A stretch of DNA of 64,000 bases from an uncultured Lachnospiraceae bacterium (GTDB lineage Bacteria; Bacillota; Clostridia; Lachnospirales; Lachnospiraceae): the NCBI GenBank assembly GCA_910579325.1, contig CAJTTU010000006.1:1-64000 (forward strand), read 5' to 3'. A model generated the notes under the pieces. That model had not been told where the DNA came from. It saw nothing but the letters and a program-made list of their open reading frames with translations, and searched no databases. Positions 16,946 to 25,111 of the stretch are shown here, one piece after another (positions within the stretch are counted from its first letter, which is position 1; each line of letters opens with the position of its first letter). The position numbers and the translations under genes were made by a program.

Positions 16946-18034
16946 TCATTCTGCCAGCCGCTGTCTGGAATAACGGTACACCTCGTCGGTAAATGTTTTG
17001 CTCAGCGCGGACGGGTCGGAATAATAGTTATCCATCAGGAACGGATGGCCGTAACCGATCATCTTATCCACATAGGCTCTGGCCGCCTGAATCTGTTCCT
17101 CATCGGACGCCCCCTCGGCGGGCACTTCCGGCGATACGTGGAAGATCAGCCTGTCGCCGTACTGGGGAATGGCCGTATCGAAATCGATCAGCATCTGGCA
17201 TTCCAGCATCTCAAAACCAGCTTCTATGTACAGCGGAATCAGGGTATCCACCTTGCCGCAGCTGTGGCACTCGGCGATCATCCCTTTGGAGTGGATGAAA
17301 TCCGTCACCTTCTTCATGTAAGGAACTACCATCTCCCGCAGGGTATCCGGTGAAAAGAAAATGCCTCTCTGATGCCCCCAGTCGTCATGGAGGCAGACAG
17401 CGTCGATATTCTCAGCGCCGAACACCTCCAGGTATTTTTCGATCAGCATAATATACAAATCTGCCAGCTTATCATACAGTTCTTTAATCGCATCCTGCTG
17501 ATCTTCATCAATCATGGCGACGGCAGCTTCTTCAAAATCCATAAAAGAAATCAGCCTTTCATAAAAACCTGTGCAAATTACAATCTCCCACAGATCTTTC
17601 TTGCGCATAAAACTGTCTGCGTTTTTCTTCGCTGTCTCCCAATCCCAGGAATCAATATATTCTTTTGTGGGGAATTTCACTTTGTCCTTCCATTCATTGG
17701 CATCGGACAGCAGCGGATTTCCCGGGCGCACGGTGGAGCCTCCCACCTGGGGTACATACTCCCAGTCGATGCCGAACATATCCAATCCGCCCAGTTCTTC
17801 CGGGGGCAGCTTGTAGTCGGACACATTACCTTTTGCCGGATTATCCGGCACACAGCGGGGGAACAGATACCCCAGGTCAAAGGTGGAAGGCAGCCATACC
17901 GGCTCGCCCTTTAAAGAACGCAGGATATTTTCCTTCGGCGTAATCGGCGTATCATAATCCGTCATCTCACAGCCAAACACACACCTGCTTCTTCCGGTTT
18001 CCATCTCGGATTCATGAAATTCATATTTTGCCAT
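16946..18034 (-). CDS. URO-D family corrinoid-type methyltransferase (uroD1)
   Basis: Protein of the uroporphyrinogen decarboxylase superfamily, 362 residues, probably not a haem enzyme. The superfamily includes MtaA and MtbA, which move methyl groups from corrinoid proteins with zinc bound by an HxC...C motif. Here HSCG near residue 266 followed by LECQ about 20 residues later preserves that pattern, and HDDWG near 225 is shared with the other two paralogs in the window. It starts after AGGAGG, heads the minus-strand methyltransferase cluster and faces a PucR regulator. The acceptor and substrate are unknown; a role in demethylation is inferred. Confidence 0.82.
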   Translation of the reverse strand: MAKYEFHESEMETGRSRCVFGCEMTDYDTPITPKENILRSLKGEPVWLPSTFDLGYLFPRCVPDNPAKGNVSDYKLPPEELGGLDMFGIDWEYVPQVGGSTVRPGNPLLSDANEWKDKVKFPTKEYIDSWDWETAKKNADSFMRKKDLWEIVICTGFYERLISFMDFEEAAVAMIDEDQQDAIKELYDKLADLYIMLIEKYLEVFGAENIDAVCLHDDWGHQRGIFFSPDTLREMVVPYMKKVTDFIHSKGMIAECHSCGKVDTLIPLYIEAGFEMLECQMLIDFDTAIPQYGDRLIFHVSPEVPAEGASDEEQIQAARAYVDKMIGYGHPFLMDNYYSDPSALSKTFTDEVYRYSRQRLAE

Positions 18035-18051
18035 AAAATCTTCCTCCTGAT

Positions 18052-18190
18052 TCAGTTCCGCAACTCCCCTCCCGGGGCTTCGCTACGAGCACTTAGGGTC
18101 TGTTCTTTAGACCCTAAGTGCGATGCATACAAAATAGTTAGCGGGTGTCTTTTAGCCGCTTACTATTTTGTAGTCCGGTTCGTTGCTGTT
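18052..18190 (-). repeat. Leader repeat element, copy B (upstream of uroD1)
   Basis: Minus-strand reading runs from ACAGCAACG near 18190 to GTTGCGGAACT near 18063-18053, then five bases and AGGAGG of uroD1. Inside are two hairpins: a perfect 13-bp stem (18089-18101 with 18109-18121) and a 16-bp stem with one mismatch (18129-18144 with 18156-18171). Neither is followed by a T run in the minus direction. Confidence 0.7.
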
Positions 18191-18341
18191 TTTTTCATAG
18201 CTCATTTGACACTACCCCTAGTGCTCCATTAAGAACGTGCTGATTATGGCGGATACCGGAAAAATCATATCGCTCCCAAGTATCGGATTACACAAAATGC
18301 ACTGTCATAATCTTGTTATCCTGGTTTCTTCGGGATTTTTT

Positions 18342-18405
18342 TACATAATATTATGTATACTTAAGTTTATATATACATAATATTATACATAAATAAATTT
18401 GTCAA
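18342..18405 (-). promoter_or_regulatory. Promoter of the uroD1-BCCT-MFS-mttB operon with two palindromic sites
   Basis: Minus-strand TTGACA (18405-18400), 17 bases, TATTAT (18382-18377). The perfect 16-bp palindrome TACATAATATTATGTA is at 18342-18357, and a near copy is at 18374-18390, covering the -10; their starts are 32 bases apart, about three helical turns. They are good candidates for binding by the adjacent PucR protein. Confidence 0.7.
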
Positions 18406-18604
18406 CTGTTTTTTGCGGGATTCTCAGCCTGCGGCGGGTCGCCCTGGCGACATTTTACTTTTCCGGCACGGCAGGCTTTTCCGTGAATGATCAAACTGCT
18501 CTTATAGATTTTTCCCTTCTCCTGTGCTATGCTTACCTTCAGTGAACCTTCATAAAATTCCTGCTCCGTCGGGGCAGCGCCTATACATTCCACGGAGGTA
18601 AAAC

Positions 18605-20206
18605 ATGAGCGTAACAGTTGCGGACCTGTTAAAACTCCCTTCCCTGCGCCAGGCAAAAGTAATTGCCGGGCACGGAGGGCTTACGAAAACGGTTTCTTCG
18701 ATCTCGGTTCTGGAATCCACAGACCCCGGCGTGCTGGTGGACGAGGTCTTTCCCCAGGGAGAATATTTTGGCAGTGAAATCGTCATTACCGGATTTTTAA
18801 ATATGACGGAGGATGTGGAACAACAGTATATCAATATGAAACGGCTTGCGGAGGGCGGCGAGGTCGGGCTGATCCTGTATTATGTGGGCGTCTATCTGAA
18901 AAAAATCGACAAACGGCTGACCGACTTTGCGAATGAGGCGGATTTTGTGCTGATTGTGATGCCGGAGGGGGATGTCACGCTGCGGTACGGAGAAGCCATT
19001 TCCGAGGTTACGTCTCTGATTCTCCAGGACAGGACCCACAACACCTCCTTTGTCTCGGAAATTTTGGAGCGTGTTTCCTCCCTTCCTTCCCACCAGCGAA
19101 CCGTAGGTACGATTCTAAAAATGCTCAGCGACCGGATTTGTGCCTCCCTCGTTCTGTGCGACGGCTCCCTGCGGATTCAGAACATAAGCGCCTGGCCCAG
19201 AAGGGGGGAGGCCGCCGTCAAAAAAGGGATCGAAACCCTTGATGCCCTTCCGCCGGATCAGCAGTCCATGGTCTGCGGCATTTTCCCGGACAGCCGCCTC
19301 TACCGGTTCTCCATCGGCAAAGAGCGGGGAGCAGGGCTTGAGCTCCTTGTGCTGCGGGAAGGCCTTCCACTGGACGCTTCCGTCCTGGCACAGCTTCAGG
19401 ACGTGGTGCGCCTCGGCGTTGGCATCTGGGGGCAAAACCAGGGGGAAATGGCCATCCATGAGCTGATCCGGGCCATATTGCAGGATGAGCCGATGCGAAT
19501 GCGGCAGCTTTCCCACATTTTCCATATCAACGTGGCCGACATCCATGAAATGTGGCTCCTGCACTGTGAAGAAAACCAGACGGAACGCTTCCGGAGGGAG
19601 GGACTTGCGCTGGTACGGGAGCACCTTAGACACTACTGCCATACGGTGATAGCCGATCTGTATGAGGATCAGCTTGTGGCTTTTATGGGCTGGATCGACC
19701 ATGTCCCGGAGCGGACTTTGATTTCCCGGAATCTGTATGCCCGTCTGGAAGAATCAGGATTTTCGCTGTCGCTGACACGCTGTTATCCGCTGGACAGCAC
19801 CTCGGATGTACGCCGGACTTATCTGCTGCACCAGGAGGAGATAGCGACTGCCCGGAGTATCTGGCCACGGCATGGCTGCTATACCATGCAGGAGCTGGAT
19901 TTCGCGGCAGGCTGCCGGCGGATTCTCTCCGACAGCGAAGCCGCCCTTATGGAGGCGCTGGCTCCTCTATCACCTCTTGCCGATGTCTGTGAGGACAATG
20001 CGCTGCCGGACACGCTGGAGGTTTATCTCCTGGATGCCGCAAGCAGCGTCCAGGCCTGCGCCGAACTCCTTTTTCTCCATAAAAACACGGTGAAATACCG
20101 GCTGAACCGCATCCGGAACCTGCTTGGCTATCCCTTAGGCAAAATGCCCGAGCTGTTTGCCCTTTACCGGGCCGTGGCGCTGAGCCGGCTTATATCTTCT
20201 AAATAA
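18605..20206 (+). CDS. PucR-family transcriptional regulator (pucR1)
   Basis: Regulator of 533 residues. Residues about 5-125 match the N-terminal PucR domain (TVADLLKLPSLRQAKVIAGH), and the C-terminus (about 475-525) is the PucR-type helix-turn-helix, CAELLFLHKNTVKYRLNRIRNLLG. In Bacillus PucR controls purine/allantoin catabolism; relatives control amine and amino-acid use. It starts after GGAGGTAAAAC and is divergent from the uroD1 operon, so control of that operon or of the downstream DUF917-hydantoinase pair is likely. Confidence 0.88.
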   Translation: MSVTVADLLKLPSLRQAKVIAGHGGLTKTVSSISVLESTDPGVLVDEVFPQGEYFGSEIVITGFLNMTEDVEQQYINMKRLAEGGEVGLILYYVGVYLKKIDKRLTDFANEADFVLIVMPEGDVTLRYGEAISEVTSLILQDRTHNTSFVSEILERVSSLPSHQRTVGTILKMLSDRICASLVLCDGSLRIQNISAWPRRGEAAVKKGIETLDALPPDQQSMVCGIFPDSRLYRFSIGKERGAGLELLVLREGLPLDASVLAQLQDVVRLGVGIWGQNQGEMAIHELIRAILQDEPMRMRQLSHIFHINVADIHEMWLLHCEENQTERFRREGLALVREHLRHYCHTVIADLYEDQLVAFMGWIDHVPERTLISRNLYARLEESGFSLSLTRCYPLDSTSDVRRTYLLHQEEIATARSIWPRHGCYTMQELDFAAGCRRILSDSEAALMEALAPLSPLADVCEDNALPDTLEVYLLDAASSVQACAELLFLHKNTVKYRLNRIRNLLGYPLGKMPELFALYRAVALSRLISSK

Positions 20207-20311
20207 ACAGACATACCTGCCGACCCAGGCATCACCAAATCTGAGAGCAGATTGCTACGTGTTACCGCACTCCCGAAATTACGCAGTGGCTGATTTTGTA
20301 AGATTCTGTTC

Positions 20312-20329
20312 TTTGTCCATAAGGACAAA
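20312..20329. promoter_or_regulatory. Inverted repeat upstream of the DUF917 gene
   Basis: TTTGTCC and GGACAAA separated by four bases, about 95 bases before the gene start, followed by a T-rich stretch. It may be an operator or the terminator of pucR1. A TATAAT-like box (about 20386) has only a weak partner upstream. Confidence 0.35.
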
Positions 20330-20423
20330 ACAAAGCCTGTTTTTTTGTCCCTTTTACACTTTATAGCGGCAATGCGGCAGAAGTATAATTCTCCTACGTT
20401 GTAACATGAGGAGGAATGATTCT

Positions 20424-21518
20424 ATGCGAAAACTTGGAATTTCAGAAATTGAAGACATCGCCCTGGGCGCCGCCCTGTTAGGCGCAGGCGGGGGCGGCGA
20501 CCCTTATGTGGGAAAGCTGGTAGCCATAGGCGCCGTAAAGGAGTGCGGCCCCGTGACCCTTTTAGACCCCGAAGAAATACCTGACGACGCCCTGGTGGTT
20601 CCCATCGCCATGATGGGAGCGCCTACCGTGCTTTCGGAAAAAGCCATCGGCGGCACGGAATACAAGACCCTTTACGATACGGTTTCCACCTTTTACGGAA
20701 AACCCATCCACGCTTTTATGCCCATCGAAGCCGGCGGCGTGAATTCCATGCTTCCCATTGCGGCGGCCGCCAGGCTGGGGCTGCCTTTGGTGGACTGTGA
20801 CGGCATGGGACGGGCATTCCCGGAGCTTCAGATGGTGACCTTTACCATCGGCGACGGTTCCGCCACCCCTATGGCGCTGGTGGACGAGAAAGGCAATTCC
20901 TGTATCTTCCGCACCATCACAAACAAGTGGACGGAGGAGCTGGCCCGGGCGGTTACCATGGCCTGCGGCGGTTCCGTGTCCGTTTCCCTCTTTTCCATGG
21001 AGGGCGCTTTTATGAAGCAATACGGCGTAAAAGGCATCGTCACCCGCAGCCAGAGGCTGGGCTCTGCCATCCGCCGGGTAAAGGAGAGCTCAGACTGTAC
21101 GCCGGAAGAAGAATTTTTACGTATCACCGAGGGCATCCGGCTCTTTAAAGGAAAAATCTGCGACGTGCTGCGGGAAGTCCGGGCCGGCTTTAACTTTGGC
21201 AAAGTTGTCCTTGACGGAATCGGCGATTACAAAGGAAAATCCGCCTATGTGGAATTTCAGAATGAAAACCTGACGGCTTGTGTGGAAGGAACCCTTCTTG
21301 CCACCACGCCCGACCTGATCTGCCTGGTGGATACGGAAACCTTCCTGCCGGTTCCCACCGACGCCCTGAAATACGGAAAACGGGTTATGGCAGTGGGCCT
21401 CCCTTGCTATCCCCTCTGGCGCACGCCGGAAGGGCTGGAGCTTGTGGGACCCAGATATTTCGGCATCGACACGGATTACATTCCATTGGAAGAACGCTGC
21501 AAAGGAGGGAATCAGTAA
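20424..21518 (+). CDS. DUF917 (S-methyl-thiohydantoin desulfurase-like) protein
   Basis: Protein of about 364 residues with the DUF917 hallmark GAALLGAGGGGDPYVGKL at residues 15-32. The family is commonly paired with hydantoinase/oxoprolinase genes, as here, and has been renamed S-methyl thiohydantoin desulfurase domain in some databases. The ATG at 20424 is chosen over one at 20406 because AGGAGG lies between them with nine-base spacing. Its stop TAA shares a base with the next ATG (TAATG), so translation is coupled. The exact reaction is unknown. Confidence 0.87.
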   Translation: MRKLGISEIEDIALGAALLGAGGGGDPYVGKLVAIGAVKECGPVTLLDPEEIPDDALVVPIAMMGAPTVLSEKAIGGTEYKTLYDTVSTFYGKPIHAFMPIEAGGVNSMLPIAAAARLGLPLVDCDGMGRAFPELQMVTFTIGDGSATPMALVDEKGNSCIFRTITNKWTEELARAVTMACGGSVSVSLFSMEGAFMKQYGVKGIVTRSQRLGSAIRRVKESSDCTPEEEFLRITEGIRLFKGKICDVLREVRAGFNFGKVVLDGIGDYKGKSAYVEFQNENLTACVEGTLLATTPDLICLVDTETFLPVPTDALKYGKRVMAVGLPCYPLWRTPEGLELVGPRYFGIDTDYIPLEERCKGGNQ

Positions 21519-23071
21519 TGTATAAGCTTGGTATAGACGTTGGCGGCACGAACACGGATGCCGTCCTGATCGATGAAAATCTCCAGGTGGCGGCCAGTGT
21601 AAAGCAGCAAACCACAGAGGATGTATACGGCGGCATTCTGGCGGCCGTCCGTGCGGTCTTAAAGGAATCCGGCGTAAATCCTTCCGAAATCCGGCAGGCC
21701 ATGCTGGGTACCACCCAGTGCACCAACGCAATTGTACAGAGAAAAGGGCTTGCGCCCATCGGGATTTTACGGATCGGCGCCCCTGCCGCCCTGGGGATTC
21801 CTCCGATGGTAGACTGGGCGGAGGATCTGAAAACAGTGGTTGTGGATACGGCTATGGTCGGCGGCGGCTTCGAATATGACGGCAAGGAGCTGGCTCCTTT
21901 TGACGAGGAAGCCGCCAGGGACTTTTTCCTGGGGCTGAAAGAGAAGAACGTTCAGTCTGTCGCAATCTCCTGCGTGTTCTCCACAGTCCGCAGCGATCAC
22001 GAGCTGAAAGCCGCAGCCCTGTGCCGGGAAGTGATGGGCGACGGCGTCCATGTATCGGTTTCCAGCGAAATCGGCTCCATGGGGCTGATGGAGCGGGAAA
22101 ATGCCACGATTTTAAACGCCGCCCTCTATCATGTGGCGGAATCCTTTACGGAAGGCTTTGCCCGAAGCCTCCGGGATGAGGGCATAACCAATGCGGACGT
22201 CTATCTCTCCCAGAACGACGGCACGCTGATGACCATGGAATACGCCAGGCGCTACCCCATCCTGACCATCGCCTGCGGCCCGACGAATTCCATCCGGGGC
22301 GCCTGCTACTTAAGCAGCCTGAAAAATGCCGTTGTGGTGGACGTGGGCGGCACAACGACGGATCTTGGCGTAATTCAGAACGGATTTCCCCGGGAATCCG
22401 GCGTAGCCGTCACAATCGGCGGCGTCCGCACCAATTTCCGTATGCCTGATGTGATTTCCATCGGCTTAGGCGGCGGCTCCATTGTCAGGGAGCTTGGGGA
22501 CGGCAGGGTTACTGTCGGGCCGGACTCCGTGGGGTATCAGATTACGGAAAAAGCGCTGGTCTTTGGCGGGGATGTATGTACGGCCACGGATATCGCCGTA
22601 CGGCTGGGGCTTGCCAGGCTGGGAGACCCGTCAAAGGTTTCCCATCTGAGCGAAGAGTTCGCAAGAAAAGCGCTGGCAGCGGCCACAGAGCTGGTGGAGG
22701 ACAGCCTGGATGCCATGAAGGTTTCCAGCGAGGATGTGGATTTGATTCTTGTAGGCGGCGGTTCGATTATCCTGCCGGAGACACTTTCCGGGGCAAAGAC
22801 GGTGGTGAAACCGGAATCCGGCGGCGTGGCAAACGCCATCGGCTCTGCGATTTCCAAGGTTTCGGGGAATTATGAGAAGCTGGTGGATTATCTGGCGACG
22901 CCCAGGGAGCAGGCGCTTGAGGAAGCAAAAGCAGAGGCGGCCAGGCTGGCCGTGGAGGCCGGGGCTGTGGAGGAATCGGTGGAGATTATTGATGTGGAAG
23001 ATGTGCCGCTCCAATATTATCCGGGAAATACGAACCAGGTGAAGGTGAAAGCGGCCGGGGATCTGAGGTAA
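21518..23071 (+). CDS. Hydantoinase/oxoprolinase family ATPase (HyuA-type)
   Basis: ATP-dependent hydantoinase/5-oxoprolinase superfamily protein, about 517 residues. The N-terminal phosphate-binding DVGGTNTDAVL is at residues 7-17 and a second ASKHA-type loop VVDVGGTTTDLGV near 275; the glycine-rich ILVGGGSIILPE is near 410. An in-frame extension upstream of 21518 is not used, because AAAGGAGGG precedes the ATG at 21518 and the family N-terminus begins there. It is shorter than full 5-oxoprolinases and lacks the B domain. Its pairing with DUF917 suggests opening of a cyclic imide or hydantoin; the substrate is not known. Confidence 0.9.
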   Translation: MYKLGIDVGGTNTDAVLIDENLQVAASVKQQTTEDVYGGILAAVRAVLKESGVNPSEIRQAMLGTTQCTNAIVQRKGLAPIGILRIGAPAALGIPPMVDWAEDLKTVVVDTAMVGGGFEYDGKELAPFDEEAARDFFLGLKEKNVQSVAISCVFSTVRSDHELKAAALCREVMGDGVHVSVSSEIGSMGLMERENATILNAALYHVAESFTEGFARSLRDEGITNADVYLSQNDGTLMTMEYARRYPILTIACGPTNSIRGACYLSSLKNAVVVDVGGTTTDLGVIQNGFPRESGVAVTIGGVRTNFRMPDVISIGLGGGSIVRELGDGRVTVGPDSVGYQITEKALVFGGDVCTATDIAVRLGLARLGDPSKVSHLSEEFARKALAAATELVEDSLDAMKVSSEDVDLILVGGGSIILPETLSGAKTVVKPESGGVANAIGSAISKVSGNYEKLVDYLATPREQALEEAKAEAARLAVEAGAVEESVEIIDVEDVPLQYYPGNTNQVKVKAAGDLR

Positions 23072-23142
23072 GATAACCGGATTACTGAAAGTCACATCAA
23101 CACCACATAAACATTTAACTTAACAAACCCACAGATATCGAC

Positions 23143-23190
23143 AAGGCGCAGATGTTTTCCACATTCCGTATGTAGAACCATCTGCGCCTT
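23143..23190. terminator. Hairpin between convergent genes
   Basis: A perfect 12-bp stem, AAGGCGCAGATG with CATCTGCGCCTT, encloses a 24-base loop. It lies between the hydantoinase stop and the toxin stop. It lacks a long T run, so terminator function is likely but not certain. Confidence 0.55.
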
Positions 23191-23280
23191 ACATGCTAAA
23201 TATCATTTGTCAAATCAACTATCCAAAACCTTATATATTTATCAATGCGGCAAATACCTTGTCAGGAAAGACTATAATTT

Positions 23281-23639
23281 TTACATACAATAGGTTTCAA
23301 CTAATTCAATAATTTCCTGATCTGTCGGTATCCGGTTATCCTCTTTTTTGTAATAAATCGTAAGCAAATATACTTCCCTGTCGTCCCGAACCGCATAGTA
23401 AATAATCCGATAACCATTGGACTGCCCTACCTTGGCGTCCGTATTCGCAGAACGTACTTTAAAGGTATGTCCGTCGGTATCTTCAATCCGGGAATTTCTG
23501 TTCCTATCAGATTCCCTTTCTCCAGTTCATCCGTTACGGCTTTAATATCAGCGCCAATATGGGTGAACTTCTTTTTCTTGATATAATATTTTACGTCTTT
23601 TTCAAACCGTTCGGTAGGAATAACCGTGTATATGGACAT
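23281..23639 (-). pseudogene. RelE/ParE-like toxin split by a -1 frameshift
   Basis: The zero frame from the ATG at 23639 gives 70 residues (MSIYTVIPTERFEKDVKYYI...) and ends early. From 23457 the -1 frame is open to a stop at 23281 and reads VRSANTDAKVGQSNGYRIIYY then LLTIYYKKEDNRIPTD, the conserved C-terminal half of RelE/ParE-type mRNA interferase or gyrase toxins. The joined protein would be 119 residues, a normal size. The switch point carries TTTAAAG (23463-23457), in phase as T TTA AAG, a classical -1 slippery heptamer. It is either a decayed gene, a sequencing indel, or a genuinely frameshifted toxin. The antitoxin ends directly before the ATG. Confidence 0.75.
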
Positions 23640-23801
23640 TTATTTTTCTTCCTCTTTACTCCACTTTTCAATATTTGCAAATAACTCGTTTAAAGAGCGT
23701 TTTGGAGTCTTGCCTTCACGCATACTTTTCATTTCCTTACAAGACTCAATAATAGATTCTGAAATTGTGCAGGGTCTTGCCTGCTTTATATCCGTATACA
23801 T
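23640..23801 (-). CDS. Putative antitoxin of the RelE-like module
   Basis: A 53-residue protein, MYTDIKQARPCTISESIIES to SKEEEK, with ribosome site AGGAGACAGAGGTA before the ATG at 23801. Its TAA abuts the toxin ATG. The N-terminus is polar; the C-terminal half (PKRSLNELFANIEKWSKEEE) is a charged amphipathic helix that could wrap a toxin. I do not recognise the antitoxin family; the call rests on size and position. Confidence 0.65.
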   Translation of the reverse strand: MYTDIKQARPCTISESIIESCKEMKSMREGKTPKRSLNELFANIEKWSKEEEK

Positions 23802-23851
23802 TACCTCTGTCTCCTTGCTTTATATTTTTCAATTCGTTCTCTTACATATAT

Positions 23852-23880
23852 ATTATAACATTTGTATTCGCATTTGTATA
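23852..23880 (-). promoter_or_regulatory. Toxin-antitoxin promoter with direct repeats
   Basis: Minus-strand TATACA (23880-23875), 17 bases, TATAAT (23857-23852). Two ATACAAATG repeats (plus-strand CATTTGTAT at 23859-23867 and 23871-23879) fill the spacer, as expected for an autoregulated module. Confidence 0.6.
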
Positions 23881-23908
23881 GGCAGTATATTTACACCTGT
23901 TAAGCTTT

Positions 23909-24514
23909 TTAAAAGGTATCCAAATCCTCCTCATACGCATGAGTCGCCACATATTTCAGATACTCGATGGCTTCCCGCACCTGAGGGATACACAGAATCA
24001 GCAGGGTAACTGCCATCTCCACGCAGATATAGCTGCTGTAAACGAGGGAATACCGGATCGTCTCGTCATAAAAATAGCTGCAGTTCCAGACGCTCTCGAT
24101 ATAGCGCAGCAGCACGGCCAGCAGGTATCCGATCCACAGGCTGCCTTTACCTTTATTTTTATCTTTATCTTCTTTATTGTTATCTTTTTCATTTTTATGG
24201 CAAAGAAAGCCGCAGATTCCCAGCAGCCCGTAGCCCAGGATATAATCATACAGCTCTGCCACCACATTGTCCGAATCATTGACATTGCGCAGCAGAAACT
24301 TGATACAGCCGAAAATCAATGCTGTTAGAAGGCCTGTCCATCCGCCGAAGAAATACCCTGCCATGCAGACCGCCAGCATACTTAAGAAAGTAACCTCTCC
24401 GCCCTCCGCCAGTTCCAGCGGCTGCAGATAGGATAAAAGCAGGCCCGCCCCCAGGATGATTAAAATCCACAGCCATTTCCGGTTCCACAAAAAATGCTCT
24501 TTTTCCCAAATCAT
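23909..24514 (-). CDS. Membrane protein resembling ThiT-type ECF substrate-binding component
   Basis: Integral membrane protein of about 201 residues with five or six hydrophobic segments. The pattern GGEVTFLSMLAVCMAGYFFG, GLLTALIFGCIKFLL, DYILGYGLLGICGFL and RYIESVWNCSYFYD...YSLVYSSYICVE resembles thiamine S components. A Lys/Asp-rich loop (residues about 117-135) is cytoplasmic. The ATG at 24514 is preferred (GGAG six bases upstream) over a TTG at 24526. It is the last gene of the polyamine operon, an odd place for a vitamin transporter; no TPP riboswitch is visible. Function is uncertain. Confidence 0.5.
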   Translation of the reverse strand: MIWEKEHFLWNRKWLWILIILGAGLLLSYLQPLELAEGGEVTFLSMLAVCMAGYFFGGWTGLLTALIFGCIKFLLRNVNDSDNVVAELYDYILGYGLLGICGFLCHKNEKDNNKEDKDKNKGKGSLWIGYLLAVLLRYIESVWNCSYFYDETIRYSLVYSSYICVEMAVTLLILCIPQVREAIEYLKYVATHAYEEDLDTF

Positions 24515-24525
24515 ATCTGTCTCCA

Positions 24526-24614
24526 ATTGCAGTTGCGCAACTACTTTCCTTATTTGGTCCGTTGCTGTTATTGCAGTTGCGCAGCTACCCTCCTTTATCC
24601 GGTCCGTTGCTGTT
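24526..24614 (-). repeat. Leader repeat element, copy C, tandem (upstream of thiT-like gene)
   Basis: Two units with a 44-base period: the 14-mer ATTGCAGTTGCGCA is at 24526-24539 and 24570-24583, and GGTCCGTTGCTGTT is at 24556-24569 and 24601-24614. Minus-strand GTTGCGCAACT is followed by five bases and TGGAG of the next gene. The upstream unit runs into the preceding gene and encodes its last residues, QQRTG. Confidence 0.75.
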
Positions 24615-25110
24615 TTGACCGCTCTGTCAGACGGCTTAATTTTTTCTTCCGTACATACTGCCTCTTCCTGCTCAGAATATACATCACCAGCAAAATCAGC
24701 CCGCCGCCGCCGATCACCATCACATCAAAGGTACTTCCGGCCGCCTCGATGGCGATATCGAAATTCTCATAGAACCGTTCCAGAAGCCCCACCATATATT
24801 CCTGCACCTGGATAATCGCAAGGACTGTGGCCGCCACATTGATCACCATCCCGTTTCTCCGCTCCGTCTGGGCGTTCTCGATATCCACCATATGCTCCAG
24901 AAAATCCTGCTGCTCATAGTAGCTCTGCCGCAGCTCGTCATTCTCAAATGCCTTGCGGATCTGCTCCGCCTCCTTCTGGGTGCCGTAATACTTGAAATTA
25001 TTGCTCTGCCAGAACTTGATGGTCTTTGCGTAATCCCGGTACAGCTTGCTGATATACTGATAGGAAACGTCGCCCTCCCGCAAAAAAGCGTTGGAAATCT
25101 TGATCGTCAT
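24595..25110 (-). CDS. Uncharacterised membrane protein with two C-terminal helices
   Basis: About 171 residues if started at the ATG 25110 (MTIKISNAFLREGD), or 181 from 25140, which overlaps the preceding gene; neither has a clear ribosome site, so translation is probably coupled. Residues about 1-90 are a charged helical region, with membrane segments VINVAATVLAIIQVQEYMVGL and VMVIGGGGLILLVMYIL and a basic tail. The layout, a long soluble helix then two helices at the end, recalls CorA-like proteins, but no GMN motif is present. I do not recognise the family. The last codons lie in a dispersed repeat. Confidence 0.6.
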   Translation of the reverse strand: MTIKISNAFLREGDVSYQYISKLYRDYAKTIKFWQSNNFKYYGTQKEAEQIRKAFENDELRQSYYEQQDFLEHMVDIENAQTERRNGMVINVAATVLAIIQVQEYMVGLLERFYENFDIAIEAAGSTFDVMVIGGGGLILLVMYILSRKRQYVRKKKLSRLTERSKQQRTG

Positions 25111-25111
25111 C

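Larger units (their letters stand above)
18035..18604. other. 570-base divergent control region between uroD1 and the pucR gene
   Basis: From left to right it holds leader repeat copy B with two strong hairpins, an unremarkable stretch (18190-18340), two palindromes with a minus-strand promoter (18342-18405), and about 200 bases before pucR1. The pucR1 ATG follows GGAGGT. No convincing plus-strand promoter and no small gene were found. Confidence 0.7.

Noticed and set aside
16946..18034. Haem-synthesis HemE for the URO-D genes
   Set aside because: No other haem genes are nearby, there are three divergent copies, and uroD1 has the HxC...C pattern of corrinoid methyltransferases.
20221..20300. 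Riboswitch-like stem AATCTG-AGAG-CAGATT after pucR1
   Set aside because: A single 6-bp stem without a recognisable class-specific core is too little to call.
23909..24614. TPP riboswitch before the thiT-like gene
   Set aside because: The upstream region is the tandem leader repeat; no CUGAGA-type thi-box core was found.
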